Origin: Pseudonocardia autotrophica
GTDB taxonomy: Bacteria > Actinomycetota > Actinomycetes > Mycobacteriales > Pseudonocardiaceae
Assembly (NCBI RefSeq): GCF_003945385.1
Contig: NZ_AP018921.1
Span: 62,001-126,000, forward strand
DNA length: 64,000 bases
Direction: 5' to 3'
Shown here: positions 50,593 through 58,456 of the stretch, piece after piece
Numbering within the stretch: the first letter of the stretch is position 1
Layout: every line of letters begins with the position of its first letter
Translations under genes and position numbers: made by a program
Notes under the pieces: generated by a model
The model's database searches: none
Told to the model about the DNA's origin: nothing
The model's input: only the letters and a program-made list of their open reading frames with translations

Positions 50593-52424
50593 CCGGCCTC
50601 ATCACGACCATCTGGGACCTGCCTGCTCAGGACCCCGCCCCGCCTGGCGGGGATGGAGGCGGTGGAGATGGCGGTGGCGGTGGCGGCCTGGTCGGCGACG
50701 TCGCCGGATCCATCGCGGAGTCGGCGTTCAGCTCCGCGATGCAAGCGGTGTGGGATTCAGCGATCTGGCTGCTCAAGGGCGGCTTCGATCTCGCCGACAG
50801 GGTCTCGCAGGTCACGCCGGGCGACCTGACCGGCAACGACGCCGACAACCCGGACGCCATCCCCGGCGCCCCGGCGCCACCGGCACCGCCGGAGGGGGCG
50901 CAGAGCGCGGTGGATCTGGGTTCGTTGTGGTCGACGATGATCTGGCTGGCCGCGCTCATCGCGCTGGGCCTGTTCTTCTACCAGCTGGCCACCGTCGCGG
51001 TGCGCGGCGGAGGGGGCATGTTCCGCGCGGTCACCGGCCCGGCCCAGTTCGGCATCGCCCTGGCGGTGACCACCGGCGCGGTCGCGGCCCTGCTTACCGG
51101 CGCCGACGGGCTGACCACGCTGTTCTTGAGCAACCTGGGCGAGCAGGGCAGCTTCACCGCGATCCTGGACAACCCCGCGGTCGCCGACCGCTTCGGCGAC
51201 AACCCGGACCTCGGCGAGGATGTCGAGGAGGGTGTCCGGTCGATGATCCTGGGGATCGCCGCCCTGTTCGGGGTCATCCCGGCCGCGCTCGGCTTCGCCC
51301 TGGCGATGATCTTCCGCGCCGCGGCGATCATGGTGCTGATCGCGACCATCCCGATCGCGGCAGCCTGCCTGATCTCCGACTCCACGGCGTCGATGTTCTG
51401 GCGGGTCGTGCGCTGGCTGCTGGCGGCGGTGCTGCTCAAGCCCGCGCTCGCGCTGGTTGTGGTGATCGGGGTGAACATCATGTCCCGCACCGACGGTGTG
51501 GCCGGGCTGCTGGCCGGCACGGCGGTGCTGCTGATCAGCCTGTTCTGCCCGATGGTGCTCTACCGGCTGTTGGCTTTCGTCGACCCGGGCACCGGTGCTG
51601 GGATGGCCGTGCGCTCCGGCGGCGGGTCTCGCAGTGGCGGTGAGCCGGGTGGGGACAACGGCACCAGCGAGATGATCAATAACGCGCGGGCGACGCAGAA
51701 GGCCTACGACATCGGCAGCGCCGGCTCCGGCGGCGGTAGCGCCGCTGGGGGCGAGCTCGGCGGCAGCACCGCCGCGACCGGCGCAGCCTCCGGCGGCGCG
51801 GGCGCTGGTGGTGCCGCGGCTGGCGGCTCCGCTGGTGGTGCCGCTGGTGGCGGTGCGGCAGGTGGCGGTGCGGCTGCGGGCGGTGCAGCGGCCGGCGCCG
51901 GGGTCGCTGGTGGCGCCGTCGCCGCGGCGGCGGTCGGGGGCTATCTGGCCACCAAGGCGGCCGGACAGGCCGCGGGCGGGTACGCCTCGTCGCAGATGGC
52001 CCAGACCGGTATCGGGCACCCCGGCCCGGCACCCGCGTCCGGGGCCGGCAGCGGGCAGATCAGCTCGGCCGCCGGCGGCGCCTACGGCGGGGCGACCGCG
52101 ACCTCGGACTGGTCCGGGCAGCCCCCCACCAGCGACAGCGGGCCCGTCGAGCCAGGCGACACCGCGAGCGGCGGCGGGTCCGGGCCCGAACCACCACCGG
52201 ACCCCGGACCTCCCGAGGCCGGCCATCCGGATCCCGGAGCGGGCACCGACCCCGGGCCGGAAACCCGCCCTCCTGAGCCCCCTCCGGCGAACGCCGGCAC
52301 GGACGGGGCCTCCACCACGCCGGCCCCCGACACCCCGAATACGCCGTCACCTGGTCCGGCGCCCGAGCCCGAGCCCGAGCGTCCGGCCCATCCCGACACC
52401 GACCGAGAGGACGGCCGCCGATGA
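50589..52424 (+). CDS. VirB6/TrbL-like polytopic T4SS protein
   Basis: A 611-residue protein from ATG 50589 (MTGLITTIWDLPAQDPAPPG). After a Gly-rich N-terminus there is an amphipathic region, then about six transmembrane helices from 117 to 340 (WLAALIALGLFFYQLATVAV, FGIALAVTTGAVAALLTGAD, LFGVIPAALGFALAMIFRAA, LAAVLLKPALALVVVIGVNI, GLLAGTAVLLISLFC). The last 250 residues are Gly/Ala- then Pro-rich and disordered. VirB6/TrbL proteins form the inner-membrane part of the conjugation channel. Starts by ATGA overlap and ends by ATGA overlap with an 18-codon mini-ORF. Confidence 0.8.
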   Translation: MTGLITTIWDLPAQDPAPPGGDGGGGDGGGGGGLVGDVAGSIAESAFSSAMQAVWDSAIWLLKGGFDLADRVSQVTPGDLTGNDADNPDAIPGAPAPPAPPEGAQSAVDLGSLWSTMIWLAALIALGLFFYQLATVAVRGGGGMFRAVTGPAQFGIALAVTTGAVAALLTGADGLTTLFLSNLGEQGSFTAILDNPAVADRFGDNPDLGEDVEEGVRSMILGIAALFGVIPAALGFALAMIFRAAAIMVLIATIPIAAACLISDSTASMFWRVVRWLLAAVLLKPALALVVVIGVNIMSRTDGVAGLLAGTAVLLISLFCPMVLYRLLAFVDPGTGAGMAVRSGGGSRSGGEPGGDNGTSEMINNARATQKAYDIGSAGSGGGSAAGGELGGSTAATGAASGGAGAGGAAAGGSAGGAAGGGAAGGGAAAGGAAAGAGVAGGAVAAAAVGGYLATKAAGQAAGGYASSQMAQTGIGHPGPAPASGAGSGQISSAAGGAYGGATATSDWSGQPPTSDSGPVEPGDTASGGGSGPEPPPDPGPPEAGHPDPGAGTDPGPETRPPEPPPANAGTDGASTTPAPDTPNTPSPGPAPEPEPERPAHPDTDREDGRR

Positions 52425-52477
52425 CCAGCACCGTCGTCGTCGGCACGACGACTACCACGAGCGGTGACACCCGATGA
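52421..52477 (+). CDS. 18-codon mini-ORF linking virB6-like and SCO6880-like genes
   Basis: The product is MTSTVVVGTTTTTSGDTR, a Thr/Val-rich peptide with no known motif. Its ATG overlaps the stop of the upstream gene (ATGA, 52421-52424) and its stop overlaps the next ATG (ATGA, 52474-52477). It exactly bridges what would be a 49-bp gap, so ribosomes could pass from gene to gene without release. A role as translational coupler is inferred; the peptide itself may have none. Confidence 0.5.
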   Translation: MTSTVVVGTTTTTSGDTR

Positions 52478-54003
52478 CCACCAGCCAGTCCCCCGGCCCG
52501 CGGGTGTATCGGGGGCTCAACCACACCGAAGGCATCGGCTGGATCGCCGGGATGACCCCGGTCCAGGCGTTCCTGCTGATCGGGGTCTGCGCCCCGGCGC
52601 TGATCGCGATGTCGCGCAACCAGTGGTCGGCGGCGCTGTCCTGGGCGGTGTTCGCCGCGATCGTCGCCGTGCTGATCCTCGTCCCGATCCACGGCCGCCC
52701 GGCGTTTAGGTGGCTGGCCGACCTGGTCATGTTCCAGACAGGAGTCCTCATGCGCTGGTCCCCCTGGCAGTCCCGCGCCGCCGCAGGCCTGGCCGGCGAC
52801 CGCACCGAACCCGACCTGCCCGGCGTCCTGGCCCGCCTGGAGTTCCCCGACGGCCCGGAGTTCCACGGCTCCCGGATCTGCCTGATCCACGACACCACCG
52901 AAGGACGGTGGGGTGCCACGGCGAAGCTGACCCACTCCGGGGTCGGGATGCTCTCCGACGACGAGTGCGAGCGCCTCGCCTCCCGCCTCGGCTCGATGCT
53001 GGTCGGCCTCGGCCACCGCGAGGTCGTCGACCGAGTCTCGCTGCTGGTGCGCACCGTGCCCGACGACGGCACCGAGTACGCCGTCTGGCGCGACCGCCAC
53101 CAACGCCCCGACGCACCCGCCCTGGCCCGCCAGGTCACCGCCGAGATCGACCGCGACGTCGCCTCGGTCAGCGTGCGCACGGAGCTGTTCGTGACCGTGT
53201 CCGGCACCGAGGAGGCGCTGCGGCGCCCGGCCAAGGCCGCCGGCGGTGGCATCGCCGGACGGGCCTACGCGCTGTACCGGCTCCTCGAGGGCGTCGCCGA
53301 CGGCCTGCGGGGGCTCGGTGTCCAGTCGGTGACCTGGCTGTCCTCGACCGGGGTGGCCGAGGCGGTCAAGACCGGGTTCAACCCCGCCGCCGCGGCCGGG
53401 CTGTCGTTCCGGCACCTGACCAGCCCGGACCCCGACGGCGCCGTCGGGCTCCCGATCTCCCAGGCCGGGCCCGCGCTGGCCCCGACCCCGGCCGCGCGCG
53501 CGTATCACCACGACGGCTACTCCTCGGTCGCCTACGCCGTGCAGCCCCCCGAGTCGGGCACGATCTTCGGGTCGCTGGGCCCGCTGCTGGCCGTGCGGAC
53601 CGCCGGCGAGCGACGCACCCTGCAGATCCACTACGAGATCCTCTCCGCCGCCGCCGGCGCCCGGGTGGTCAAGTCCGATCGGTTCCGCAACAACGTCCTG
53701 GTCGACGCGAAGGCCCAGCGCGGGTTCAACACCACCGCGGTGGACTCGCGCCGCCAGCGCGGCGCCCGCGACCAGGAGGCAGCCGTCGCCGCCGGTCACG
53801 CCGTCGTGCGGTTCACCGTCGCCTCGTCGATCACCGTCCCGGCCGACTGGAACGTCGAGGACCACGCCGCCCGGCTGGAGAACGACGCCTCGGGCCGGTT
53901 CCACCTGCTGCGCCTCGAGCTCGCGCAGGACTCCGCATTCGTCGCCGCCGCCCTGCCGGTCGGGATCGGGCTGCCCCGGGAGAAGAGGGCCTTCGACTCA
54001 TGA
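52474..54003 (+). CDS. SCO6880-family T4SS protein
   Basis: A 509-residue protein starting MTTSQSPGPRVYRGLNHTEG. Two adjacent membrane helices lie at about 25-72 (MTPVQAFLLIGVCAPALIAM, SWAVFAAIVAVLILVPIHG), as in a PrgI/VirB3-like head. The soluble part resembles the N-terminal region of VirB4-type proteins: LEFPDGPEFHGSRICLIHDT, WGATAKLTHSGVGMLSDDE, HDGYSSVAYAVQPPESGTIF. SCO6880-family proteins sit next to VirB4 in actinobacterial conjugation loci and probably supply the part missing from the VirB4 ATPase. Overlaps the next gene by ATGA. Confidence 0.88.
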   Translation: MTTSQSPGPRVYRGLNHTEGIGWIAGMTPVQAFLLIGVCAPALIAMSRNQWSAALSWAVFAAIVAVLILVPIHGRPAFRWLADLVMFQTGVLMRWSPWQSRAAAGLAGDRTEPDLPGVLARLEFPDGPEFHGSRICLIHDTTEGRWGATAKLTHSGVGMLSDDECERLASRLGSMLVGLGHREVVDRVSLLVRTVPDDGTEYAVWRDRHQRPDAPALARQVTAEIDRDVASVSVRTELFVTVSGTEEALRRPAKAAGGGIAGRAYALYRLLEGVADGLRGLGVQSVTWLSSTGVAEAVKTGFNPAAAAGLSFRHLTSPDPDGAVGLPISQAGPALAPTPAARAYHHDGYSSVAYAVQPPESGTIFGSLGPLLAVRTAGERRTLQIHYEILSAAAGARVVKSDRFRNNVLVDAKAQRGFNTTAVDSRRQRGARDQEAAVAAGHAVVRFTVASSITVPADWNVEDHAARLENDASGRFHLLRLELAQDSAFVAAALPVGIGLPREKRAFDS

Positions 54004-55688
54004 GCATCTTCGGCAAGCGCCGCCGCCGCGTCGTACCGCGCAACACCGGCGAGCTACTCAGCCAGTTCACCGATCTCGACGGCATCCCCACCAGCACACC
54101 CGTCCCCGACCACGACGTCGACGACGTCGATCCGGAGACCGGTCGGCGCCGTCGCCGGCAGCGGGTCAACCAGGCCACCGCGCCCCGGCAGGGCCCGCGC
54201 GAGCCCGGACGTGGGTGGGCCGCGGTGGACGCGGCCCGCCGGGCCCCGGTCTACAAGGCCACCACCGCCGAGGTGGGCGGGCTGTTCCCGCTGCTCGCGG
54301 CCAACGGTGTCCCGGCGATCGGGGCCCGCCTCGGGTATGACACCCAGTCCGGAGGCGCCTTCTACGTCCACCCCACCGAGTGGGTCCTGCGCGGGATGGT
54401 CACCAACCCCAACCTCGTGGTGTTCGGCGAACCCGGCCGCGGCAAATCCTCCACGGTCGTGGCGCTGATGCTGCGGATGATGCTGTTTGGGGTCCGCTCC
54501 CTGATCTCCGGCGACGTGAAGGGCGAGTACACGCCGCTGCTGCGCTCGCTCGGGATCACCCCGATCGCGCTCGGGCGCGGGAGCCCACACCGCCTCAACG
54601 CCCTCGACCTCGGCCCGCTGCGGGGCCGCTGGCACACCTGGAACGCCGAGCGCCAGAACGAGGAGCTCACGGGGATCCTGGCCCGCTGGACCCGGCTGCT
54701 CACCGCCCTGGCCGAGGCCCAGGGCTACGAGCCCACTGTGACCGACGAGCTGGTCATCTCCACCGTCCTGCGGCGGCTGGTGGGCGCCGCCGACGGCTAC
54801 TCCGAGCTGCGCCCGATCACGATCCCGCAAGTCGTGGGCCAGCTCGCCGACCCCCAGGACGACCTGTGGCAGGCCACTCGTTTCGCCTCGCACCGCCAGT
54901 TCGTCGATCACACCCGTCAGATCACCGACGCCCTGTCCAACCTGGTCGTCGGCCCACTGGCCGGGCTGTTCGACGAGCCGACCAACTTCGACCTCGACTG
55001 GGACGCGCCCGTGCAGTCGATGGACCTGTCAATGCTGCGCTCGCGTGGGGATCAGGCGATCGCGGTCGCCCTGACCTGCCTCGGCTCCTGGTCGTCGATG
55101 ATCACCGACCTCCAGGATGACGGCGACGTGCGGATCGTCGTGCGCGACGAGGTCTGGCGCCAGATGCGCCTCGGGCTGCGTGCGGTCCAGGCCGTCGACT
55201 CCGACCTGCGGCTCTCGCGTGCCGAACGCAAGATCCAGCTCCTGGTCATGCACAAACCCTCCGACCTGCTCTCCGTCGGCGCGGCCGGCTCGCAAGAGGT
55301 CTCGATCGCCAAGGACCTCCTGGCCCTGTGCAGCTCCCGGATCCTGCTCGGCCAGTCCACCCGGGTCGGCGACGAGCTCGCCGAGGAACTCGGCCTGTCC
55401 GACCGCGAACAGGCCGTGATCACCGGGTGGGCGATGGAGGGCCCCGGCCGGGCGCTGTGGAAGATGGAGAACTCGCCCGGCATGAAGATCCAGACCGTGC
55501 TCTCGGCGACCGAGAAGTCGATCTTCGACACCAACGCCGGCCTCCGCGAGAAAGTTCTGGAGTTCAGTAATCCTGACGGTCCCGGCGCCGGCCGCAGGCT
55601 GCACGCGGTTCCGACCTCGGCCCTGCCCCCATCCGACGATGCCGCCCAGGACTCGGGGCGACGCAACGGCGTGGCTACGCACCGGTGA
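54000..55688 (+). CDS. VirB4-type T4SS ATPase
   Basis: A 562-residue protein starting MSIFGKRRRRVVPRNTGELL. A basic N-terminal tail is followed by FYVHPTEWVLRGMVTNPNLV and the Walker A VFGEPGRGKSSTVVALMLRM (GEPGRGKS at 143-150). Walker B is VRIVVRDEVWRQMRLGLRAV. The downstream segment ILLGQSTRVGDELAEELGLS with LTTL-like sensor regions matches TraE/VirB4 motor domains, which power pilus or channel assembly. It is shorter than full VirB4 (about 800 aa) because the N-terminal half is in the SCO6880 partner. A GTG-start gene follows 8 bp later. Confidence 0.9.
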   Translation: MSIFGKRRRRVVPRNTGELLSQFTDLDGIPTSTPVPDHDVDDVDPETGRRRRRQRVNQATAPRQGPREPGRGWAAVDAARRAPVYKATTAEVGGLFPLLAANGVPAIGARLGYDTQSGGAFYVHPTEWVLRGMVTNPNLVVFGEPGRGKSSTVVALMLRMMLFGVRSLISGDVKGEYTPLLRSLGITPIALGRGSPHRLNALDLGPLRGRWHTWNAERQNEELTGILARWTRLLTALAEAQGYEPTVTDELVISTVLRRLVGAADGYSELRPITIPQVVGQLADPQDDLWQATRFASHRQFVDHTRQITDALSNLVVGPLAGLFDEPTNFDLDWDAPVQSMDLSMLRSRGDQAIAVALTCLGSWSSMITDLQDDGDVRIVVRDEVWRQMRLGLRAVQAVDSDLRLSRAERKIQLLVMHKPSDLLSVGAAGSQEVSIAKDLLALCSSRILLGQSTRVGDELAEELGLSDREQAVITGWAMEGPGRALWKMENSPGMKIQTVLSATEKSIFDTNAGLREKVLEFSNPDGPGAGRRLHAVPTSALPPSDDAAQDSGRRNGVATHR

Positions 55689-55696
55689 CCTGAGTC

Positions 55697-56833
55697 GTGG
55701 ACCAGAAGAAGGGCACCGTCGTGTTCGCCGTAGCGGCGGTGGTGATGACGTTCCTGGTCGCGGTGACCAGCATGGGCATCGCGATGTTCACCGCCGTCAC
55801 CGGCGGGGTCCTGCCCGGCGGTGGCTGCGGCGGTGACGGCGGGATCGGCGGCGGATCGCAGTCGATCGGTGGAACCGACTGGAACGCCGAGCAGACCGAG
55901 AACGCCGCCACCATCGTCAACCGCGTCGTGCAGCGCAGCCTGCCCCGCCGGGCCGCGGTCATCGCCATCTCCACCACGATCGTCGAATCGCAGCTGGTCA
56001 ACGTCGGTCACGGCGACCGCGACTCCCTCGGCCTCTACCAGCAGCGCCCCTCCCAGGGCTGGGGCTCACCAGCCCAGATTCTCAACCCCGTCGCGGCCAC
56101 CGACACCTTCCTCGACCGGCTCGTTGAGCTGCCGGGTTGGGCCAGCATGGCACCCGGCCAGGCCGCCCAAGCCGTGCAGCGCTCCGCGTTTCCCGATCGC
56201 TACGCCCCCCAGGAAGAACCCGCCGCAGCGCTGGTCGACCAGTTCTGGGTCGGCCCGGACAACCCCGTTCCGGGCCCCACCGGCGCCCCGAACGTCCAGC
56301 TCGCCTCCTCGGTGTATGCCTGCCCCGATCAGGGCGGCGCCGGGGTCCCGCTGGCCCCGTCGAACATCGACCCCAAGCAGCTGCCGCCGGGATTCACTCC
56401 GCCCGCCGACCCGGCACAGCGGGCCGCGGTCACCTACGCCCTGGCCCAGCTCGGGAAGCCGTATGTCTGGGGTGCGAAGGGCCCGGACGGGTTCGACTGC
56501 TCCGGGCTCATGCTCGCCGCCTGGGCCTCAGCAGGTGTCCCGATCCCAGCCGGGACGGTGAATCAGAAGAACGCCGGCACCCCGGCCAGCCCGGCGAACA
56601 TCGCCCCGGGCGATCTGGTGTTCATTCCGGGATCGCTCGGCTCCCCGAGCAACCCGCGCCACGTCGGCATGTACGTCGGCCAAGGCCTGGTCGTCAACGC
56701 CTACGACAGCAGCACCGGTGTGGTGCTGCAGCCGCTCTCGGACTGGGCCGACGAGATCACCCATGTCCGCCATATCGCCGGCCCCGCCGGCCAGCCCGCT
56801 CCGGACGCCGCCCTGGCCGAGGCCGCCCCATGA
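55697..56833 (+). CDS. bifunctional wall hydrolase with NlpC/P60 domain (VirB1-like)
   Basis: A 378-residue protein from GTG 55697. One N-terminal membrane anchor is at 8-35 (VVFAVAAVVMTFLVAVTSMG). Residues 65-190 form a lysozyme-like region with Glu98 in TTIVESQLVNVG and LGLYQQRPSQGWG, typical of actinobacterial conjugation hydrolases. The NlpC/P60 peptidase domain (about 238-360) has catalytic C268 (GFDCSGL) and H322 (RHVGMYVG). It would open peptidoglycan for the secretion channel, the role of VirB1 in Gram-negative systems. Its stop overlaps a 19-codon mini-ORF (ATGA). Confidence 0.92.
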   Translation: MDQKKGTVVFAVAAVVMTFLVAVTSMGIAMFTAVTGGVLPGGGCGGDGGIGGGSQSIGGTDWNAEQTENAATIVNRVVQRSLPRRAAVIAISTTIVESQLVNVGHGDRDSLGLYQQRPSQGWGSPAQILNPVAATDTFLDRLVELPGWASMAPGQAAQAVQRSAFPDRYAPQEEPAAALVDQFWVGPDNPVPGPTGAPNVQLASSVYACPDQGGAGVPLAPSNIDPKQLPPGFTPPADPAQRAAVTYALAQLGKPYVWGAKGPDGFDCSGLMLAAWASAGVPIPAGTVNQKNAGTPASPANIAPGDLVFIPGSLGSPSNPRHVGMYVGQGLVVNAYDSSTGVVLQPLSDWADEITHVRHIAGPAGQPAPDAALAEAAP

Positions 56834-56889
56834 CCGGCCACGACCACCGCACGCAACCGAGTTTGTCGGCGGGAGGTGCTCACCGGTGA
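56830..56889 (+). CDS. 19-codon mini-ORF linking the hydrolase and J-domain genes
   Basis: The product is MTGHDHRTQPSLSAGGAHR. Its ATG overlaps the hydrolase stop (ATGA, 56830-56833) and its TGA overlaps the GTG of the J-domain gene (GTGA, 56886-56889). It contains the GGGAGG ribosome-binding site of that gene (56870-56875). The arrangement repeats that of the mini-ORF at 52421-52477, again filling a gap between two full-size genes. It is likely a coupler; a small His-containing peptide function is possible but unsupported. Confidence 0.5.
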   Translation: MTGHDHRTQPSLSAGGAHR

Positions 56890-57641
56890 CCATGCCCGAC
56901 TGCGGGCGTGACCTCTACGCCGACCTCGGTGTCGACGCCGACGCCACCCCCGAGCAGGTGCGTCGGGCCTACCGCGGGTTGGCCCGCCGGCTACACCCCG
57001 ATCTCAACCCCGCACCCGACGCGAGCGCCCGGTTCACCCGGGTGGCGGCGGCGTATGCGGTGCTGGTCGACCCCGCGCGTCGCGCCGCCTACGACCACGC
57101 CCGCACCGCGCCCACCGACCCGGCCACCGCCACCGCGCCCGCCGCCGTGCGGGTCTACGACGATTACGCCCCGGCCGGGGCGCCGGGCGCCTTCGACGAC
57201 TACGCCCCCGTCAGCGACTACACCGCTCCCGCCGCACCGGCCCCAGCACCCTCTTCTCCGCCGCGGCGGGCTACAGCGCCGCGGCCCGGCACGCCATCGC
57301 CGCCGTCGTGGGCGACCAGCCGATATGTCCCGCCCACGCGTGCGCCGTTCCCGCCCGGGTGGCCGACCGGGCGGATCGACCACGGCCGCCTCGGTGGGCG
57401 GCTGCTGCTGAAGGTGTGGCGTCTCGCGCCGCTGCCGGCCAACCGGGGCGGTCTCGTGGCGACGGTGCTGGCCACCGTCGCCGTCGCCTACATCGCCGCC
57501 GCCTCGCGGGCGGCGATGCCGCTGGAGGCCACCGTGATCGGCGCGCTGTCGACCATCGCGCTGGCCTGCTGGAGCGTGCGCGCCCTGGTCTGGACCGTAC
57601 TGCGCGCCCGTGCCCGCCGTGCTGTGAAGGAGAAACACTGA
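56886..57641 (+). CDS. membrane-anchored J-domain protein
   Basis: A 251-residue protein from GTG 56886 (VTMPDCGRDLYADLGVDADA), with GGGAGG 9-10 bp upstream. The J-domain spans 9-68 with the essential HPD (37-39, RRLHPDLNPAPDASARFTRV). A Pro/Ala-rich linker with repeated D-D-Y-A-P follows. Near the C-terminus are two membrane helices (about 186-204 GLVATVLATVAVAYIAAAS; 211-232 EATVIGALSTIALACWSV) and a basic tail. J-proteins stimulate Hsp70 ATPase, so this one could recruit DnaK to the secretion machine. TGATG overlap with the next gene. Confidence 0.82.
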   Translation: MTMPDCGRDLYADLGVDADATPEQVRRAYRGLARRLHPDLNPAPDASARFTRVAAAYAVLVDPARRAAYDHARTAPTDPATATAPAAVRVYDDYAPAGAPGAFDDYAPVSDYTAPAAPAPAPSSPPRRATAPRPGTPSPPSWATSRYVPPTRAPFPPGWPTGRIDHGRLGGRLLLKVWRLAPLPANRGGLVATVLATVAVAYIAAASRAAMPLEATVIGALSTIALACWSVRALVWTVLRARARRAVKEKH

Positions 57642-58405
57642 TGGGAATCCTCGCCCGCCGCACTCCCCACCCACCTGGCCCTGCTGCCGCCGCCGCACCG
57701 CCAGCCGCAGCGGCGGTCACTGCGCCGCGGCTCAACTGGCAACACGACCGGCCGTTCGGATGGAACGCGGTGCCCGAGCAGGCCCGCCACGCCCTTGCCG
57801 CGGCCGGGTGGGCCACCACCGACCCGCTGGCCGCGTCGTCGTACACGCCGACCACCCGGCGAGATGCGGGCGGGCGCTACTGGCGCGACACCGACGCCTG
57901 GTGGATCGACCAGGCCACGCTGCTCATCGTCCGCGCCCGCGAAGCGCTCACCCACCTCGGTACCGGATCCGGGGGCCGCCCCCGGCTGCGCCGGGCCCAC
58001 GGAGGGGGCGGCACGGTGCAGGTCACCACGCACCAGCTCACCGGACCGGTCCCGACCGGGCAGCGCTGGAGCCGCCCCCCGCAGACCAGCGACCCCGCAG
58101 GCGACCGCACCGACGCGGTGCGCTTCACCGATACCTCGATCGAGCTCCTGCCCCGCGCGGTGCAGGACGAGCTCGGCCGCCCCACCGGCCAAGGCGCGCT
58201 GCGTCACTACCCGCCACACGGCGGCTATCGCGACCAGGTATCTGCCTACCGACGCATCTGCGCCACCGAACTGCTGGTGGTCTGCGCGGTGCGTGAGGGC
58301 GGGGCCTACCCGGATCCGGACAGCGCGATCGACGCCGCCGACTGGCACATCACCACCTACCGCCCGCAGGTCGGGACGCCGGCGGAGTCGGTGCTGACCA
58401 TGTGA
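57641..58405 (+). CDS. hypothetical soluble protein of the conjugation cluster
   Basis: A 254-residue protein starting MGILARRTPHPPGPAAAAAP. Beyond the Ala/Pro-rich first 30 residues it looks folded: LNWQHDRPFGWNAVPEQARH, DTDAWWIDQATLLIVRAREA, TDTSIELLPRAVQDELGR, RRICATELLVVCAVREGG. No signal peptide, membrane helix or known domain. Its ATG shares a base with the stop of the J-domain gene. It ends 51 bp before the phosphatase gene, one of the few real gaps in the cluster. Confidence 0.6.
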   Translation: MGILARRTPHPPGPAAAAAPPAAAAVTAPRLNWQHDRPFGWNAVPEQARHALAAAGWATTDPLAASSYTPTTRRDAGGRYWRDTDAWWIDQATLLIVRAREALTHLGTGSGGRPRLRRAHGGGGTVQVTTHQLTGPVPTGQRWSRPPQTSDPAGDRTDAVRFTDTSIELLPRAVQDELGRPTGQGALRHYPPHGGYRDQVSAYRRICATELLVVCAVREGGAYPDPDSAIDAADWHITTYRPQVGTPAESVLTM

Positions 58406-58456
58406 TCCCGAGCCGCCACCGGTCACATACGCGAGCGTTCCCGGGAGGGGATATCT

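Noticed and set aside
52060..53904. Minus-strand frame of 614 codons opposite the SCO6880-family gene
   Set aside because: Gly/Val/Asp-biased antisense shadow with no motif; the plus strand has a well-conserved protein.
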